In this document: positions 1 through 8,199 of the stretch, in pieces | Layout of the letters: each line of letters starts with the position of its first letter | How positions within the stretch are numbered: position 1 is the stretch's first letter | Origin: Citrobacter koseri ATCC BAA-895 | GTDB lineage: Bacteria; Pseudomonadota; Gammaproteobacteria; Enterobacterales; Enterobacteriaceae | DNA length: 64,000 nucleotides | Assembly: GCF_000018045.1 (NCBI RefSeq) | Contig: NC_009792.1 | Span: forward strand, 1,860,001-1,924,000 | Direction of reading: 5' to 3' | The notes under the pieces: model-generated | Told to the model about the DNA's origin: nothing | Database searches by the model: none | What the model saw: only the letters and a program-made list of their open reading frames with translations | Made by a program: the position numbers and the translations under genes

Positions 1-312
1 GGCAATCAGCGCCACCTCCGCCGGACTCAGTTTAAGATTGCCAAACTCGGAGTTGCAGAAGCGCTGTTCATATTTGGTGACGCGATTGCCGAAGCCGCTC
101 ACCGTTCGCAGAAAATGGCGTTTCACTAAGTTATCAAGCTGTTCCTGCACCTCATGTTCCGATAAGTTCATTACCGGTTCACGGTTGGTTTTTTGATTAC
201 TGGCGGTAACCACGCCGTTAACCGAGAGCGGGTACTGCTCCGGCGTTGTCACCTGTTTTTCCAGCAGGCAGCCAATCACTCGCGCTTCAGTGGCGGTTAG
301 TTCGTATTTCAT
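1..312 (-). CDS. yceH: YceH, UPF0502 family protein (partial)
   Basis: The minus-strand frame starts at ATG 312-310 and runs off the left edge, so about 104 N-terminal residues are present and the C-terminus is missing. The start reads MKYELTATEARVIG, followed by CLLEKQVTTPEQYPLS, which I recognise as YceH. The family is predicted to form winged-helix domains, but its biochemical role is not established. It lies 10 bp downstream of rimJ on the same strand, the same rimJ-yceH order as in E. coli, so co-transcription is likely. Confidence 0.9.
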   Translation of the reverse strand, partial: MKYELTATEARVIGCLLEKQVTTPEQYPLSVNGVVTASNQKTNREPVMNLSEHEVQEQLDNLVKRHFLRTVSGFGNRVTKYEQRFCNSEFGNLKLSPAEVALIA

Positions 313-322
313 CGTCCTCTCC

Positions 323-907
323 TTAGCGACCGGGGGTCCATTCAGTCGTCGTCAACGCCGTCAGCACATGATCGCGCCACTGTCCGTCAATCAACAGGTA
401 ATCTTTCGCATACCCTTCTTTTTCAAAGCCGAGTCGCGCCAGCAAGTCGCCGCTGCGCTTATTATGCGGCATATAGTTCGCCATAATACGGTGAATATGT
501 TGCGTACGCTGCATATAACGAATCGCCGAGGTTAAGGCCTCATACATCAGCCCCTGCCCCTGCCACTTTTGTGCGATGGAGTATCCCAGATAACAGGCGT
601 GGAATGAGCCACGCACTACGTTAGAAAAATTGGCCACGCCGATGATCTCTTTCTCTTCCGGGTCGAGCAGCGCGAAATAGAACGCTGAACCCTGTTTATG
701 AAACTCGGCGATCATGCTCAGACGCGCCTGCCAGCCCGAAGGATAGCAGTGGCTTTCATCACGAACGGGTTCCCAGGGTTTTAAAAAATGACGATTTTCC
801 GCGTAATAATCGGCCAGACGCCAGGCATCACGCTCATGTACTAAACGCACAACCAGACGGTCGGTTGTTAAGCGTACTTTTGGCACGTTACTGCGATAGC
901 CAAACAT
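323..907 (-). CDS. rimJ: RimJ, ribosomal protein S5-alanine N-acetyltransferase
   Basis: The 194-residue product matches the usual RimJ length and belongs to the GNAT acetyltransferase superfamily. RimJ acetylates the N-terminal alanine of ribosomal protein S5 using acetyl-CoA and also acts in small-subunit assembly. The acetyl-CoA-binding region QKWQGQGLMYEAL is visible in the middle of the protein, and the C-terminal half has the RSGDLLARLGFEKEGYAKD stretch typical of Rim-type GNATs. It is divergent from mdtH and upstream of yceH on the same strand. The ATG at 907 starts the recognisable MFGYRSNVPKV sequence. Confidence 0.95.
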   Translation of the reverse strand: MFGYRSNVPKVRLTTDRLVVRLVHERDAWRLADYYAENRHFLKPWEPVRDESHCYPSGWQARLSMIAEFHKQGSAFYFALLDPEEKEIIGVANFSNVVRGSFHACYLGYSIAQKWQGQGLMYEALTSAIRYMQRTQHIHRIMANYMPHNKRSGDLLARLGFEKEGYAKDYLLIDGQWRDHVLTALTTTEWTPGR

Positions 908-1267
908 TCTATACCTACTCCTTCCCGTAACGTCTTCACACCCTGATAACGTTACTATACCTGCGCCTGTACGCTCTGTGAAAAGTGCAAATCGTCATTT
1001 TTTGGCTTATTCACACATTTTGATGAAAACTCTCTATCAAGATGGACTTTTGATAAAAAAATATTGTCCCGGCAAAGGTGGGAAAAAACGCGCCGACACC
1101 GCAGAATAGAAGGTGCTCACCTTTTAAACTCAACAGAATTCGAGTTGCAGGACGGCGGCAAGCGAGTCACTCCCTGAAAGCGCACAGAAATACGTGGCCG
1201 GGGAGCGCGAACGCCGCCGACGCGCCTGCGACGTGAAGGATGACGAGTGTCTTTCCCGGGAGGGGAA
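908..1267. other. rimJ-mdtH divergent intergenic region
   Basis: This 360-bp gap must hold the rimJ and mdtH promoters. The part nearer rimJ (about 960-1080) is AT-rich. The part nearer mdtH is GC-rich and is occupied by an ERIC-like element, listed separately. I see no small ORF with a convincing ribosome-binding site and coding character. Confidence 0.6.
1136..1248. repeat. ERIC-like intergenic repeat (degenerate)
   Basis: The left part contains ATTCGAGTTGCAGGACGGCG and the right end GAAGGATGACGAG. These match the conserved ends of the 127-bp enterobacterial repetitive intergenic consensus as I remember it. The central hairpin region has diverged from the consensus, and the element is slightly short. 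It ends about 20 bp before the mdtH start codon, so it would be transcribed as part of the mdtH leader. Confidence 0.65.
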
Positions 1268-2476
1268 ATGTCGCGTGTCTCGCAGGCCAGGAACCTGGGT
1301 AAATATTTCCTGCTCATCGATAATATGCTGGTCGTATTAGGCTTTTTCGTGGTGTTTCCACTGATCTCCATTCGCTTTGTCGACCAGATGGGCTGGGCGG
1401 CATTGATGGTCGGCATTGCGCTCGGACTGCGCCAGTTCATCCAGCAAGGGCTGGGCATTTTTGGCGGCGCGATTGCCGACCGTTTTGGCGCGAAGCCAAT
1501 GATTGTTACCGGGATGCTTATGCGCGCAGCCGGATTCGCGACGATGGGGATCGCCCATGAGCCCTGGCTGCTCTGGTTTTCCTGCTTTCTTTCCGGGCTT
1601 GGCGGCACCCTTTTCGATCCGCCGCGCTCTGCGCTGGTCGTCAAGCTGATTCGCCCTGAACAACGCGGTCGTTTCTTTTCGCTGTTGATGATGCAGGACA
1701 GCGCGGGCGCCGTGACTGGCGCGCTATTGGGTAGCTGGTTGTTACAGTACGATTTTCGTCTGGTATGCGCGACGGGGGCGGTACTGTTCGTTTTGTGCGC
1801 CGCGTTTAACGCCTGGTTGCTTCCGGCATGGAAGCTGTCAACGGTGAAAATCCCGGTACGCGAGGGCATGGGGCGCGTCATGGCGGACAAACGGTTCGTG
1901 ACTTACGTACTGACCCTGGCGGGATACTACATGCTGGCCGTACAGGTAATGCTGATGCTGCCCATCATGGTCAATGACATCGCGGGATCACCGTCCGCCG
2001 TCAAGTGGATGTATGCGATCGAAGCCTGCCTCTCGCTGACGCTGCTCTACCCAATCGCCCGCTGGAGCGAGAAACGTTTTCGCCTGGAGCACCGCCTGAT
2101 GGCCGGACTGCTGCTGATGTCGCTCAGTATGTTGCCTGTCGGGCTGGTCGGTAATTTACAGCAGCTCTTCACGCTCATTTGCACGTTCTATATCGGCTCG
2201 GTCATTGCGGAACCGGCGCGTGAAACGCTCAGCGCCTCACTGGCCGATGCGCGGGCGCGCGGCAGCTATATGGGCTTCAGTCGACTGGGTTTAGCCATTG
2301 GCGGCGCGATAGGGTATATCGGCGGAGGATGGTTGTTCGATATGGGGAAAGCGCTGCAACAGCCTGAACTGCCCTGGATGATGCTTGGGGTAATCGGAAT
2401 CATGACCTTTCTTGCGCTCGGTTGGCAATTCAGCCACAAACGGACGCCACGCGGCATGCTGGAGCCAGGCGCCTGA
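1268..2476 (+). CDS. mdtH: MdtH, MFS multidrug efflux transporter
   Basis: The 402-residue product has the length and sequence of MdtH (YceL), a 12-helix inner-membrane antiporter of the major facilitator superfamily linked to resistance to quinolones such as norfloxacin and enoxacin. The N-terminus MSRVSQARNLGKYFLLIDN fixes the start at ATG 1268, seven codons inside the longest possible frame, with GGGAGGGG immediately upstream as a strong ribosome-binding site. The MFS loop 2-3 signature appears as GGAIADRFGAKPMIV. The leader carries the ERIC-like element. It is divergent from rimJ. Confidence 0.93.
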   Translation: MSRVSQARNLGKYFLLIDNMLVVLGFFVVFPLISIRFVDQMGWAALMVGIALGLRQFIQQGLGIFGGAIADRFGAKPMIVTGMLMRAAGFATMGIAHEPWLLWFSCFLSGLGGTLFDPPRSALVVKLIRPEQRGRFFSLLMMQDSAGAVTGALLGSWLLQYDFRLVCATGAVLFVLCAAFNAWLLPAWKLSTVKIPVREGMGRVMADKRFVTYVLTLAGYYMLAVQVMLMLPIMVNDIAGSPSAVKWMYAIEACLSLTLLYPIARWSEKRFRLEHRLMAGLLLMSLSMLPVGLVGNLQQLFTLICTFYIGSVIAEPARETLSASLADARARGSYMGFSRLGLAIGGAIGYIGGGWLFDMGKALQQPELPWMMLGVIGIMTFLALGWQFSHKRTPRGMLEPGA

Positions 2477-2539
2477 TTTGATACCTGCTTTCATCTCCTC
2501 CATACTGAAAGAGAACCGACAGTTAAATGGAGGAGAAAC

Positions 2540-3187
2540 GTGAAGCTTTATATTTACGATCACTGCCCTTTCTGCATCAAAGCCCGCATGATTTTCGGCC
2601 TGAAAAATATTCCCGTTGAGCTAAACGTCCTGGCAAACGACGACGACGCAACGCCCACCCGCATGATCGGCAAAAAAATGGCGCCCATTCTGCAAAAGGA
2701 CGACAGCCGTTATCTGCCCGAAAGTATGGATATCGTCCATTATGTGGACAACCTTGACGGCAAACCCTTGCTGATCGGAAAACAGAACCCCGCGATTGAT
2801 GAGTGGTTACGCAAAGTTAACGGTTACGCCAATCGCCTGCTCCTTCCGCGTTTCGCAAAATCGGCATTTGATGAGTTTTCCACGCCGTCGGCGCGGAAAT
2901 ACTTCACCGAGAAAAAAGAGGCCATGATTGGCGACTTTGGCGAAAATCTGGCGCATTCCAGTGGGCTCATCAAAAACATCAGCGACGATCTGCGCGCGCT
3001 GGATAAATTGATTGTGCAGCCTAATGCCGTGAACGGTGAACTGTCTGAAGACGATATTCATCTGTTCCCGTTATTACGTAACCTGACGCTGGTCGCTGGC
3101 ATAAACTGGCCAACCCGGGTCGCTGATTACCGTGATAACATGGCAAAACAGACGCAAATCAATCTGTTATCGTCTATGGCCCTCTAA
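2540..3187 (+). CDS. grxB: Glutaredoxin 2
   Basis: At 215 residues this is GrxB, an atypically large glutaredoxin with a GST-like fold. The CPFC active site (Cys9 and Cys12, in DHCPFCIKARM) lies in the N-terminal thioredoxin-like domain, and an all-helical C-terminal domain follows. It reduces glutathione mixed disulfides in the cytosol. The SD-like TGGAGGAGAA lies just before the start codon, which is GTG (GTGAAGCTT). The gene is tandem with mdtH and yceB, with gaps of 63 and 122 bp. Confidence 0.95.
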   Translation: MKLYIYDHCPFCIKARMIFGLKNIPVELNVLANDDDATPTRMIGKKMAPILQKDDSRYLPESMDIVHYVDNLDGKPLLIGKQNPAIDEWLRKVNGYANRLLLPRFAKSAFDEFSTPSARKYFTEKKEAMIGDFGENLAHSSGLIKNISDDLRALDKLIVQPNAVNGELSEDDIHLFPLLRNLTLVAGINWPTRVADYRDNMAKQTQINLLSSMAL

Positions 3188-3309
3188 TGCTTGTGGGTGG
3201 AGGCGCCATGCCGCCACCCTTTCAGTTTTTTCTGCTGGTGCGCGGCGTGCTGGTGCCACATGCTGCTTTGTGTCAGGATTACGACACGGGCATCATGTTG
3301 AGGAACCCC

Positions 3310-3870
3310 ATGAAAAAGATTGTCTTTGCCGCTGCATTGTTGGTTAGCGGCCTGTTGGTTGGCTGCAACCAACTCACGCAGTACACGGTAAGCGAGCAAG
3401 AAATTAATCAGGCGCTTGAAAAACGGAATAATTTTTCCAAAGACATTGGCTTACCGGGCATCGCGGATGCGCATATTGTACTGACGAATCTCAGCAGCCA
3501 GATTGGCCGGGAAGAGCCCAACAAAGTCACGCTAACCGGTGATGCGAACCTGGATATGAGCTCCCTGTTTGGCAGCCAGAAAGCCACCATGAAACTGAAG
3601 CTGAAAGCGCTACCGGTCTTTAACAAAGAAAAAGGCGCGATTTATCTGCAAGAAATGGAAGTGGTGGATGCAACCGTAACGCCGGAAAAAATGCAATCGG
3701 TGCTGCAAACGCTGATGCCTTACCTGAATCAGTCGTTGCGTAATTATTTTAATCAGCAACCGGCCTACGTTTTGCGTGAAGACAGCAGCAAAGGCGAAGC
3801 GCTGGCGAAAAAATATGCCAAAGGCATAGAGGTTAAACCGGGCGAAATCATCATCCCGTTCACCGACTAA
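3310..3870 (+). CDS. yceB: YceB, putative outer-membrane lipoprotein
   Basis: Starting at ATG 3310 gives MKKIVFAAALLVSGLLVGCNQ, a type II signal peptide with lipobox LVGC. The mature protein would therefore be lipid-anchored after cleavage before Cys19. The 186-residue length and the C-terminal KPGEIIIPFTD match YceB, a member of the YceB/DUF1439 lipoprotein family with a tubular lipid-binding-like fold. Its substrate is unknown. A longer frame opens at 3187 but lacks a signal peptide at its start, so I reject that start. A strong intrinsic terminator follows. Confidence 0.92.
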   Translation: MKKIVFAAALLVSGLLVGCNQLTQYTVSEQEINQALEKRNNFSKDIGLPGIADAHIVLTNLSSQIGREEPNKVTLTGDANLDMSSLFGSQKATMKLKLKALPVFNKEKGAIYLQEMEVVDATVTPEKMQSVLQTLMPYLNQSLRNYFNQQPAYVLREDSSKGEALAKKYAKGIEVKPGEIIIPFTD

Positions 3871-3877
3871 CGCACCA

Positions 3878-3901
3878 GGGCGCATTTGCGCCCTTTTTTT
3901 T
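3878..3901 (+). terminator. Intrinsic terminator after yceB
   Basis: A perfect 7-bp stem GGGCGCA/TGCGCCC with a 2-nt loop is followed directly by a run of eight T, a few bases after the yceB stop codon. Confidence 0.9.
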
Positions 3902-3908
3902 CGTGCAA

Positions 3909-3924
3909 ACGAAAACGTTTCCGC
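3909..3924. promoter_or_regulatory. Probable PurR operator of pyrC
   Basis: ACGAAAACGTTTCCGC matches 13 of 16 positions of the PurR consensus (ACGCAAACGTTTGCGT), including the central AAACGTTT. It overlaps the inferred pyrC promoter just upstream of the -10 element. PurR repression of pyrC is established in E. coli. Confidence 0.8.
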
Positions 3925-3925
3925 T

Positions 3926-3967
3926 TATCCTTGGTTTCCGGCAAAAATGACTATCCCCCAGCCGGAG
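3926..3967 (+). promoter_or_regulatory. pyrC promoter start and pyrimidine-sensing leader hairpin
   Basis: A -10-like TATCCT (3926-3931) is followed seven bases later by CCGGC (3938-3942). This can pair with GCCGG (3961-3965), which contains part of the pyrC Shine-Dalgarno GGAG. In E. coli and Salmonella, start-site switching controls pyrC. Initiation at the first C when CTP is high gives an RNA whose hairpin hides the SD. Initiation further downstream at G when CTP is low leaves the SD open. The bases needed for this switch are all present here. Confidence 0.85.
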
Positions 3968-3974
3968 CATATTA

Positions 3975-5018
3975 ATGACTGCACCATCCCAGGTTTTAAA
4001 GATCCGCCGCCCAGACGACTGGCACGTTCACCTTCGCGATGGCGACATGTTAAAAACTGTCGTGCCTTACACCAGTGAAATTTATGGCCGCGCGATAGTG
4101 ATGCCGAACCTGGCGCCGCCTGTTACGACGGTCGATGCGGCCATCGCATACCGCCAGCGCATTCTTGATGCCGTTCCTGCCGGGCATGACTTTACCCCAC
4201 TGATGACCTGCTACTTAACGGATACGCTTGATCCTGATGAGCTTGAGCGCGGATTCCGCGAAGGTGTCTTTACCGCAGCAAAACTCTATCCGGCCAACGC
4301 GACCACCAACTCCAGCCACGGCGTCACCTCTGTCGATACGATCATGCCGGTACTGGAGCGCATGGAAAAACTCGGCATGCCGTTGCTGGTACACGGCGAA
4401 GTTACCCATGCTGATATCGATATTTTTGACCGCGAAGCACGGTTTATTGAAACGGTGATGGAGCCGCTGCGCCAGCGTCTGACGGCGTTGAAGGTTGTAT
4501 TTGAGCACATTACCACCAAAGATGCCGCAGAGTACGTTCGCGACGGCAACGAGCTGTTAGCCGCCACCATCACGCCACAGCATCTGATGTTTAATCGCAA
4601 CCATATGCTGGTCGGCGGCATTCGCCCGCATCTGTATTGCCTGCCGATCCTCAAACGTAACGTCCACCAGCAGGCCTTGCGTGAACTGGTCGCCAGCGGA
4701 TTTAGCCGTGCCTTCCTCGGTACCGACTCCGCGCCGCACGCCCGTCATCGGAAAGAAACCAGCTGCGGCTGCGCAGGCTGCTTTAATGCCCCGACGGCGC
4801 TTGGCAGCTACGCTACGGTCTTTGAAGAGATGAACGCCCTCGCGCATTTTGAAGCGTTCTGCTCACTCAATGGGCCACGGTTCTACGGCCTGTCGGTCAA
4901 TGAAACCTACGTTGAACTGGTACGCGAAGAGCAGCTCGTCCCGGAAAGCATCACGCTTGCCGATGACTCACTGGTGCCCTTCCTGGGCGGCGAGCGCGTA
5001 CGCTGGTCAGTAAAATAA
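3975..5018 (+). CDS. pyrC: Dihydroorotase
   Basis: The 347-residue enzyme catalyses reversible cyclisation of N-carbamoyl-L-aspartate to dihydroorotate, the third step of de novo UMP synthesis. It is a class II (short) dihydroorotase of the amidohydrolase superfamily. The binuclear zinc site is visible: HxH in DDWHVHLRDG near residue 17, the lysine that is carboxylated in AAKLYPANATT near residue 102, histidines in LVHGEV and FEHITT, and the catalytic aspartate in LGTDSAPH. Expression is likely set by PurR and by the leader hairpin listed separately. Confidence 0.97.
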   Translation: MTAPSQVLKIRRPDDWHVHLRDGDMLKTVVPYTSEIYGRAIVMPNLAPPVTTVDAAIAYRQRILDAVPAGHDFTPLMTCYLTDTLDPDELERGFREGVFTAAKLYPANATTNSSHGVTSVDTIMPVLERMEKLGMPLLVHGEVTHADIDIFDREARFIETVMEPLRQRLTALKVVFEHITTKDAAEYVRDGNELLAATITPQHLMFNRNHMLVGGIRPHLYCLPILKRNVHQQALRELVASGFSRAFLGTDSAPHARHRKETSCGCAGCFNAPTALGSYATVFEEMNALAHFEAFCSLNGPRFYGLSVNETYVELVREEQLVPESITLADDSLVPFLGGERVRWSVK

Positions 5019-5057
5019 TAAAAAAAATGTGGCCAACTGTTGTAAGCCGGAAAGGTT

Positions 5058-5077
5058 AACTGTATAAATACACAGTA
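5058..5077. promoter_or_regulatory. LexA (SOS) box upstream of dinI
   Basis: CTGTATAAATACACAG at 5060-5075 fits the LexA consensus CTG-N10-CAG with its TA-rich centre. It lies about 20 bp before the dinI start. dinI is a classical LexA target. Confidence 0.93.
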
Positions 5078-5096
5078 TATTCAACAGGGGGCCATT

Positions 5097-5342
5097 ATGC
5101 GTATTGAAGTCACTATAGCGAAAACGTCACCTTTGCCTGCTGGCGCGATTGACGCGCTGGCCGGTGAACTCTCCCGCCGTATCCATCACTCTTTTCCAGA
5201 TAACGCGGGCAATGTTGTCGTCCGTTATGCCGCAGCCAACAATTTGTCGGTCATTGGCGCGACAAAAGAGGATAAAGAACGCATCAGCGAAATCCTACAG
5301 GAAACCTGGGAAAGCGCGGATGACTGGTTCGTCAATGAATAA
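5097..5342 (+). CDS. dinI: DinI, DNA damage-inducible modulator of RecA
   Basis: The 81-residue protein MRIEVTIAKTSPLPAGA...ADDWFVNE is DinI. It binds RecA filaments, stabilises them and tunes RecA-dependent LexA/UmuD cleavage during the SOS response. The C-terminal acidic helix (EILQETWESADDW) that mimics DNA for RecA binding is present. The upstream LexA box and the downstream terminator frame a monocistronic SOS gene. Confidence 0.96.
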   Translation: MRIEVTIAKTSPLPAGAIDALAGELSRRIHHSFPDNAGNVVVRYAAANNLSVIGATKEDKERISEILQETWESADDWFVNE

Positions 5343-5370
5343 AAAATGATATGCAGTAATGTTCGTTTTT

Positions 5371-5393
5371 GCCGGGTCGCCCCGGCTTTTTTA
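5371..5393 (+). terminator. Intrinsic terminator after dinI
   Basis: The stem GCCGGG/CCCGGC with loop TCGC is followed by TTTTTTATT. Confidence 0.9.
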
Positions 5394-5632
5394 TTTGCGC
5401 AACTGGTCGCTTTTTAATCCATTACTCAAAATAACTGCACAACATGCCAAAAAAATATGAATAACATGCTGTTTTATTGTGCACATAATTCTTAAAAAGA
5501 AGAAATTTATTCTGTCACCCTTTAAATTTCCAGTGAATAGCCTTATTTATTGATATACTGAAGTTGCTTCAGAAAAAAAACACGCATTGAACCTCGAAAA
5601 CCGTTGTCTTGTAACACGTATTAGGGGGCATA

Positions 5633-5887
5633 ATGGAAAAGAATAATGAAGTCATTCAGACTCATCCGCTTGTAGGATGGGACATCAGCACCGTTGACAG
5701 CTATGATGCGCTGATGTTGCGTTTGCACTACCAGACCCCGAATCGCCCTGACCCTGATGGGACTGAAGTTGGTCAGACGCTCTGGTTAACCACCGATGTT
5801 GCCAGACAATTTATTTCGATATTAGAAGCAGGCATCGCCAAAATTGAATCTGGCGATTACCAGGAAAATGAGTATCGCCGTCATTAA
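5633..5887 (+). CDS. bssS: BssS, biofilm regulator
   Basis: The 84-residue protein beginning MEKNNEVIQTHPLVGWDIST is BssS (YceP). It was reported in E. coli to influence biofilm formation through signal (AI-2/indole) and catabolite pathways. Its molecular activity is unknown and it has no transmembrane segment or known catalytic motif. SD-like AGGGGG lies before the ATG. About 290 bp of AT-rich sequence precede it, in which I recognise no operator. A terminator follows. Confidence 0.93.
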   Translation: MEKNNEVIQTHPLVGWDISTVDSYDALMLRLHYQTPNRPDPDGTEVGQTLWLTTDVARQFISILEAGIAKIESGDYQENEYRRH

Positions 5888-5908
5888 CGTGACGCGACCC
5901 CTCCACCC

Positions 5909-5935
5909 AAAGGCACCTTAAAAGGTGCCTTTATC
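5909..5935 (+). terminator. Intrinsic terminator after bssS
   Basis: The 11-bp perfect stem AAAGGCACCTT/AAGGTGCCTTT with a 2-nt loop lies just after the bssS stop. The trailing T run is short (TTTATCGTTT). Confidence 0.8.
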
Positions 5936-6081
5936 GTTTCATACTCTCAATAATTCCACTGACAGAAAGTCGGCCGACAAACGCGCCGCCGCGACGGCAA
6001 TCCGAAAGCATGACGAGTATAACTTGTATATCTCAATTCACTTATTTACCCTGCAATAATCGCGATAGCAGAGAGAAGCTG

Positions 6082-7200
6082 ATGAAATACGACTTAATCA
6101 TTATTGGCAGCGGTTCCGTCGGCGCCGCAGCCGGATATTATGCCACTCGCGCCGGACTGAAGGTTCTGATGACAGATGCCCATATGCCACCACATCAACA
6201 GGGCAGCCATCACGGCGATACCCGGTTAATCCGCCACGCTTATGGCGAGGGTGAGAAATACGTTCCTCTGGTGCTGCGTGCGCAAACGTTATGGGAAGAG
6301 CTTTCAACGCATAATGAAGATCCCATCTTCGTCCGCTCCGGCGTCATAAACCTCGGCCCGGCGGACTCGCCATTTCTGGCGAACGTGGCGCATAGCGCAC
6401 AGCAATGGCAGTTAAACGTTGAGCAACTGGATGCCGCCGCCATCATGGCGCGCTGGCCTGAAATTCGCGTCCCTGACAACTACATTGGCCTGTTCGAAAT
6501 GGACTCCGGTTTTCTGCGCAGTGAACTGGCGATCAAAACCTGGGTTCGCCTTGCCGAAGAGGCTGGCTGCGCGCAACTCTTTAACTGCCCCGTCACCGCC
6601 CTTCACCACGATAACGACGGCGTTACCGTTGAAACCGCTGACGGCGAATACCGCGCGAAGAAAGTGCTGATCAGTGCCGGTACATGGGTACAGGCGCTGG
6701 TGCCGGAACTCCCCATCCAACCCGTTCGTAAAGTTTTTGCCTGGTATCAGGCTGACGGGCGCTACAGCATGAAAAATAACTTCCCGGCGTTCACTGGAGA
6801 ACTCCCGAACGGCGATCAGTATTACGGTTTTCCCGCCGAAAACGACGCATTAAAAATAGGAAAACACAACGGTGGTCAGTTGATTCACTCACCGGAAGAG
6901 CGCAAGCCGTTTGCCGCCGTCGCCAGCGATGGTTCCGAAGCGTTCCCCTTCCTGCGCACTATCCTGCCCGGCATTGGCTGCTGCCTGAACGGCGCCGCCT
7001 GTACCTATGATAATTCCCCGGATGAAGATTTTATTATCGATACATTACCGGGACATGATAATACGCTGATCGTCACCGGTCTGAGCGGCCACGGCTTTAA
7101 GTTCGCCTCGGTATTGGGCGAGATTGCCGCCGATTTCGCGCAGGGTAAATCGCCGGCTTTTGACCTGACGCCATTCAAACTGAACCGCTTTACGCAATAA
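6082..7200 (+). CDS. solA: N-methyl-L-tryptophan oxidase
   Basis: Starting at ATG 6082 (MKYDLIIIGSGSVG) the product is 372 residues, the normal SolA length. A longer frame opens at 6010 but has no homology before this point. SolA is a monomeric sarcosine oxidase-type flavoprotein that oxidatively demethylates N-methyl-L-tryptophan to tryptophan, formaldehyde and H2O2. The FAD-binding GSGSVG motif is at the N-terminus. A cysteine-containing segment near residue 300 (GIGCCLNGAACTYD) is where the covalent FAD link lies in the family. The C-terminal GLSGHGFKFAS is also typical. Confidence 0.95.
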   Translation: MKYDLIIIGSGSVGAAAGYYATRAGLKVLMTDAHMPPHQQGSHHGDTRLIRHAYGEGEKYVPLVLRAQTLWEELSTHNEDPIFVRSGVINLGPADSPFLANVAHSAQQWQLNVEQLDAAAIMARWPEIRVPDNYIGLFEMDSGFLRSELAIKTWVRLAEEAGCAQLFNCPVTALHHDNDGVTVETADGEYRAKKVLISAGTWVQALVPELPIQPVRKVFAWYQADGRYSMKNNFPAFTGELPNGDQYYGFPAENDALKIGKHNGGQLIHSPEERKPFAAVASDGSEAFPFLRTILPGIGCCLNGAACTYDNSPDEDFIIDTLPGHDNTLIVTGLSGHGFKFASVLGEIAADFAQGKSPAFDLTPFKLNRFTQ

Positions 7201-7209
7201 TGACCCAAT

Positions 7210-7237
7210 GGCCTCGCAAACGGGGCCGTTTCTTTTT
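7210..7237 (+). terminator. Intrinsic terminator after solA
   Basis: GGCCTCG/CGGGGCC (one G-T pair) with loop CAAA is followed by GTTTCTTTTT. It lies 9 bp after the solA stop and overlaps the ribosome-binding region of the following small ORF. Confidence 0.75.
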
Positions 7238-7250
7238 GAGGAGTCAGGCT

Positions 7251-7364
7251 GTGCGTCGTATTTTTCACTATCTGATCAATAATATTCGTGAGCATTTTAT
7301 GCTCTACGTTATTTTATGGTCGCTGCTGGCCATCATGGACATTATTTATATCATGTTCTTTTAA
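7251..7364 (+). CDS. yceO: YceO-like small membrane protein
   Basis: A 37-codon frame starting with GTG, seven bases after a GAGGAG ribosome-binding site, encodes VRRIFHYLINNIREHFML followed by YVILWSLLAIMDIIYIMFF. The C-terminal 20 residues form one predicted transmembrane helix, with basic residues at the N-terminal side. It resembles the E. coli small protein YceO, which sits at the same place between solA and yceJ. Its function is unknown. The position so close to the solA terminator suggests read-through or its own weak promoter. Confidence 0.7.
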   Translation: MRRIFHYLINNIREHFMLYVILWSLLAIMDIIYIMFF

Positions 7365-7626
7365 TTTATTTCAGCTGACAAAAATTGACAAAACCTGAGA
7401 TTACTCTAACTTTCATTGTAATAATTTGACCAATAAGAAACCTCCCGCCCTCCTGCCCTATATAGATAAAACCGCTAATCACCTCGAATCTTCTGACGCA
7501 CAATGACAAATTCAATCAATTTTATTGAAATAAAAACAAATATCGCCATGATTGTTATTTATTAGTTGCATTAATGTCTCTAACAGGTCATTTTCATTCT
7601 CTCCTGAAATATCCATTGGTGTGTTT
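7365..7626. other. AT-rich intergenic region before yceJ
   Basis: These 262 bp are AT-rich and must carry the yceJI promoter. I recognise no specific operator. A frame extends upstream from yceJ through it, but the protein similarity starts only at 7627. Confidence 0.4.
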
Positions 7627-8199
7627 ATGCAATTCAAAAATACTCCTCAGCGCTATGGCGCCATTTCTGTATTGCTTCACTGGCTGGTCGCCATTGTTGT
7701 ATACGGCATGTTTGCCCTGGGTTTATGGATGGTGACGCTCAGCTATTACGATGGCTGGTATCACCAGGCGCCGGAATTGCATAAAAGTATCGGCATCCTG
7801 CTAATGATGGGGCTGGTTATACGTGTTTTCTGGCGTTTCGTCTCACCACCGCCAAAGGCGCTGAAAAGCTATTCACGCCTGACCCGTCTGGGTGCGGCGG
7901 TGGGCCACCTTGCGCTGTATCTTCTGCTCTTCGCCATTGTGATCAGCGGCTATCTGATCTCAACCGCCGACGGCAAACCGATCAGCGTGTTTGGGTGGTT
8001 TGACGTGCCCGCCACGCTGGCCGACGCGGGCGCTCAGGCCGATCTTGCCGGTAGTCTGCACCTGTGGCTGGCCTGGAGCGTTGTGATTTTGTCCGTTCTG
8101 CATGGGCTAATGGCCCTGAAGCACCATTTCATCGATAAAGACGACACCCTGAAGCGTATGCTGGGGAGATCGTCGCCTGACTATGGAGTTGAAAAATGA
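7627..8199 (+). CDS. yceJ: YceJ, cytochrome b561 family protein
   Basis: From ATG 7627 (MQFKNTPQRYGAISVLLHW) the product is 190 residues, with four predicted transmembrane helices and the conserved haem-ligating histidines of prokaryotic b561 (LLHWLVA, ELHKSIG, LHLWLAW, VLHGLMALKHH). Such proteins shuttle electrons between quinol and periplasmic acceptors. The physiological partner is unknown. The gene overlaps yceI by 4 bp (ATGA), so the two are translationally coupled. The pair is conserved in enterobacteria. Confidence 0.9.
   Translation: MQFKNTPQRYGAISVLLHWLVAIVVYGMFALGLWMVTLSYYDGWYHQAPELHKSIGILLMMGLVIRVFWRFVSPPPKALKSYSRLTRLGAAVGHLALYLLLFAIVISGYLISTADGKPISVFGWFDVPATLADAGAQADLAGSLHLWLAWSVVILSVLHGLMALKHHFIDKDDTLKRMLGRSSPDYGVEK

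Noticed and set aside
1117..1890. 257-aa minus-strand frame
   Set aside because: It runs antisense through mdtH and the ERIC-like element; composition is low-complexity and unlike a real protein.
5960..6020. Second ERIC fragment before solA
   Set aside because: Only the end-like ATGACGAGTAT is seen; too short to call.
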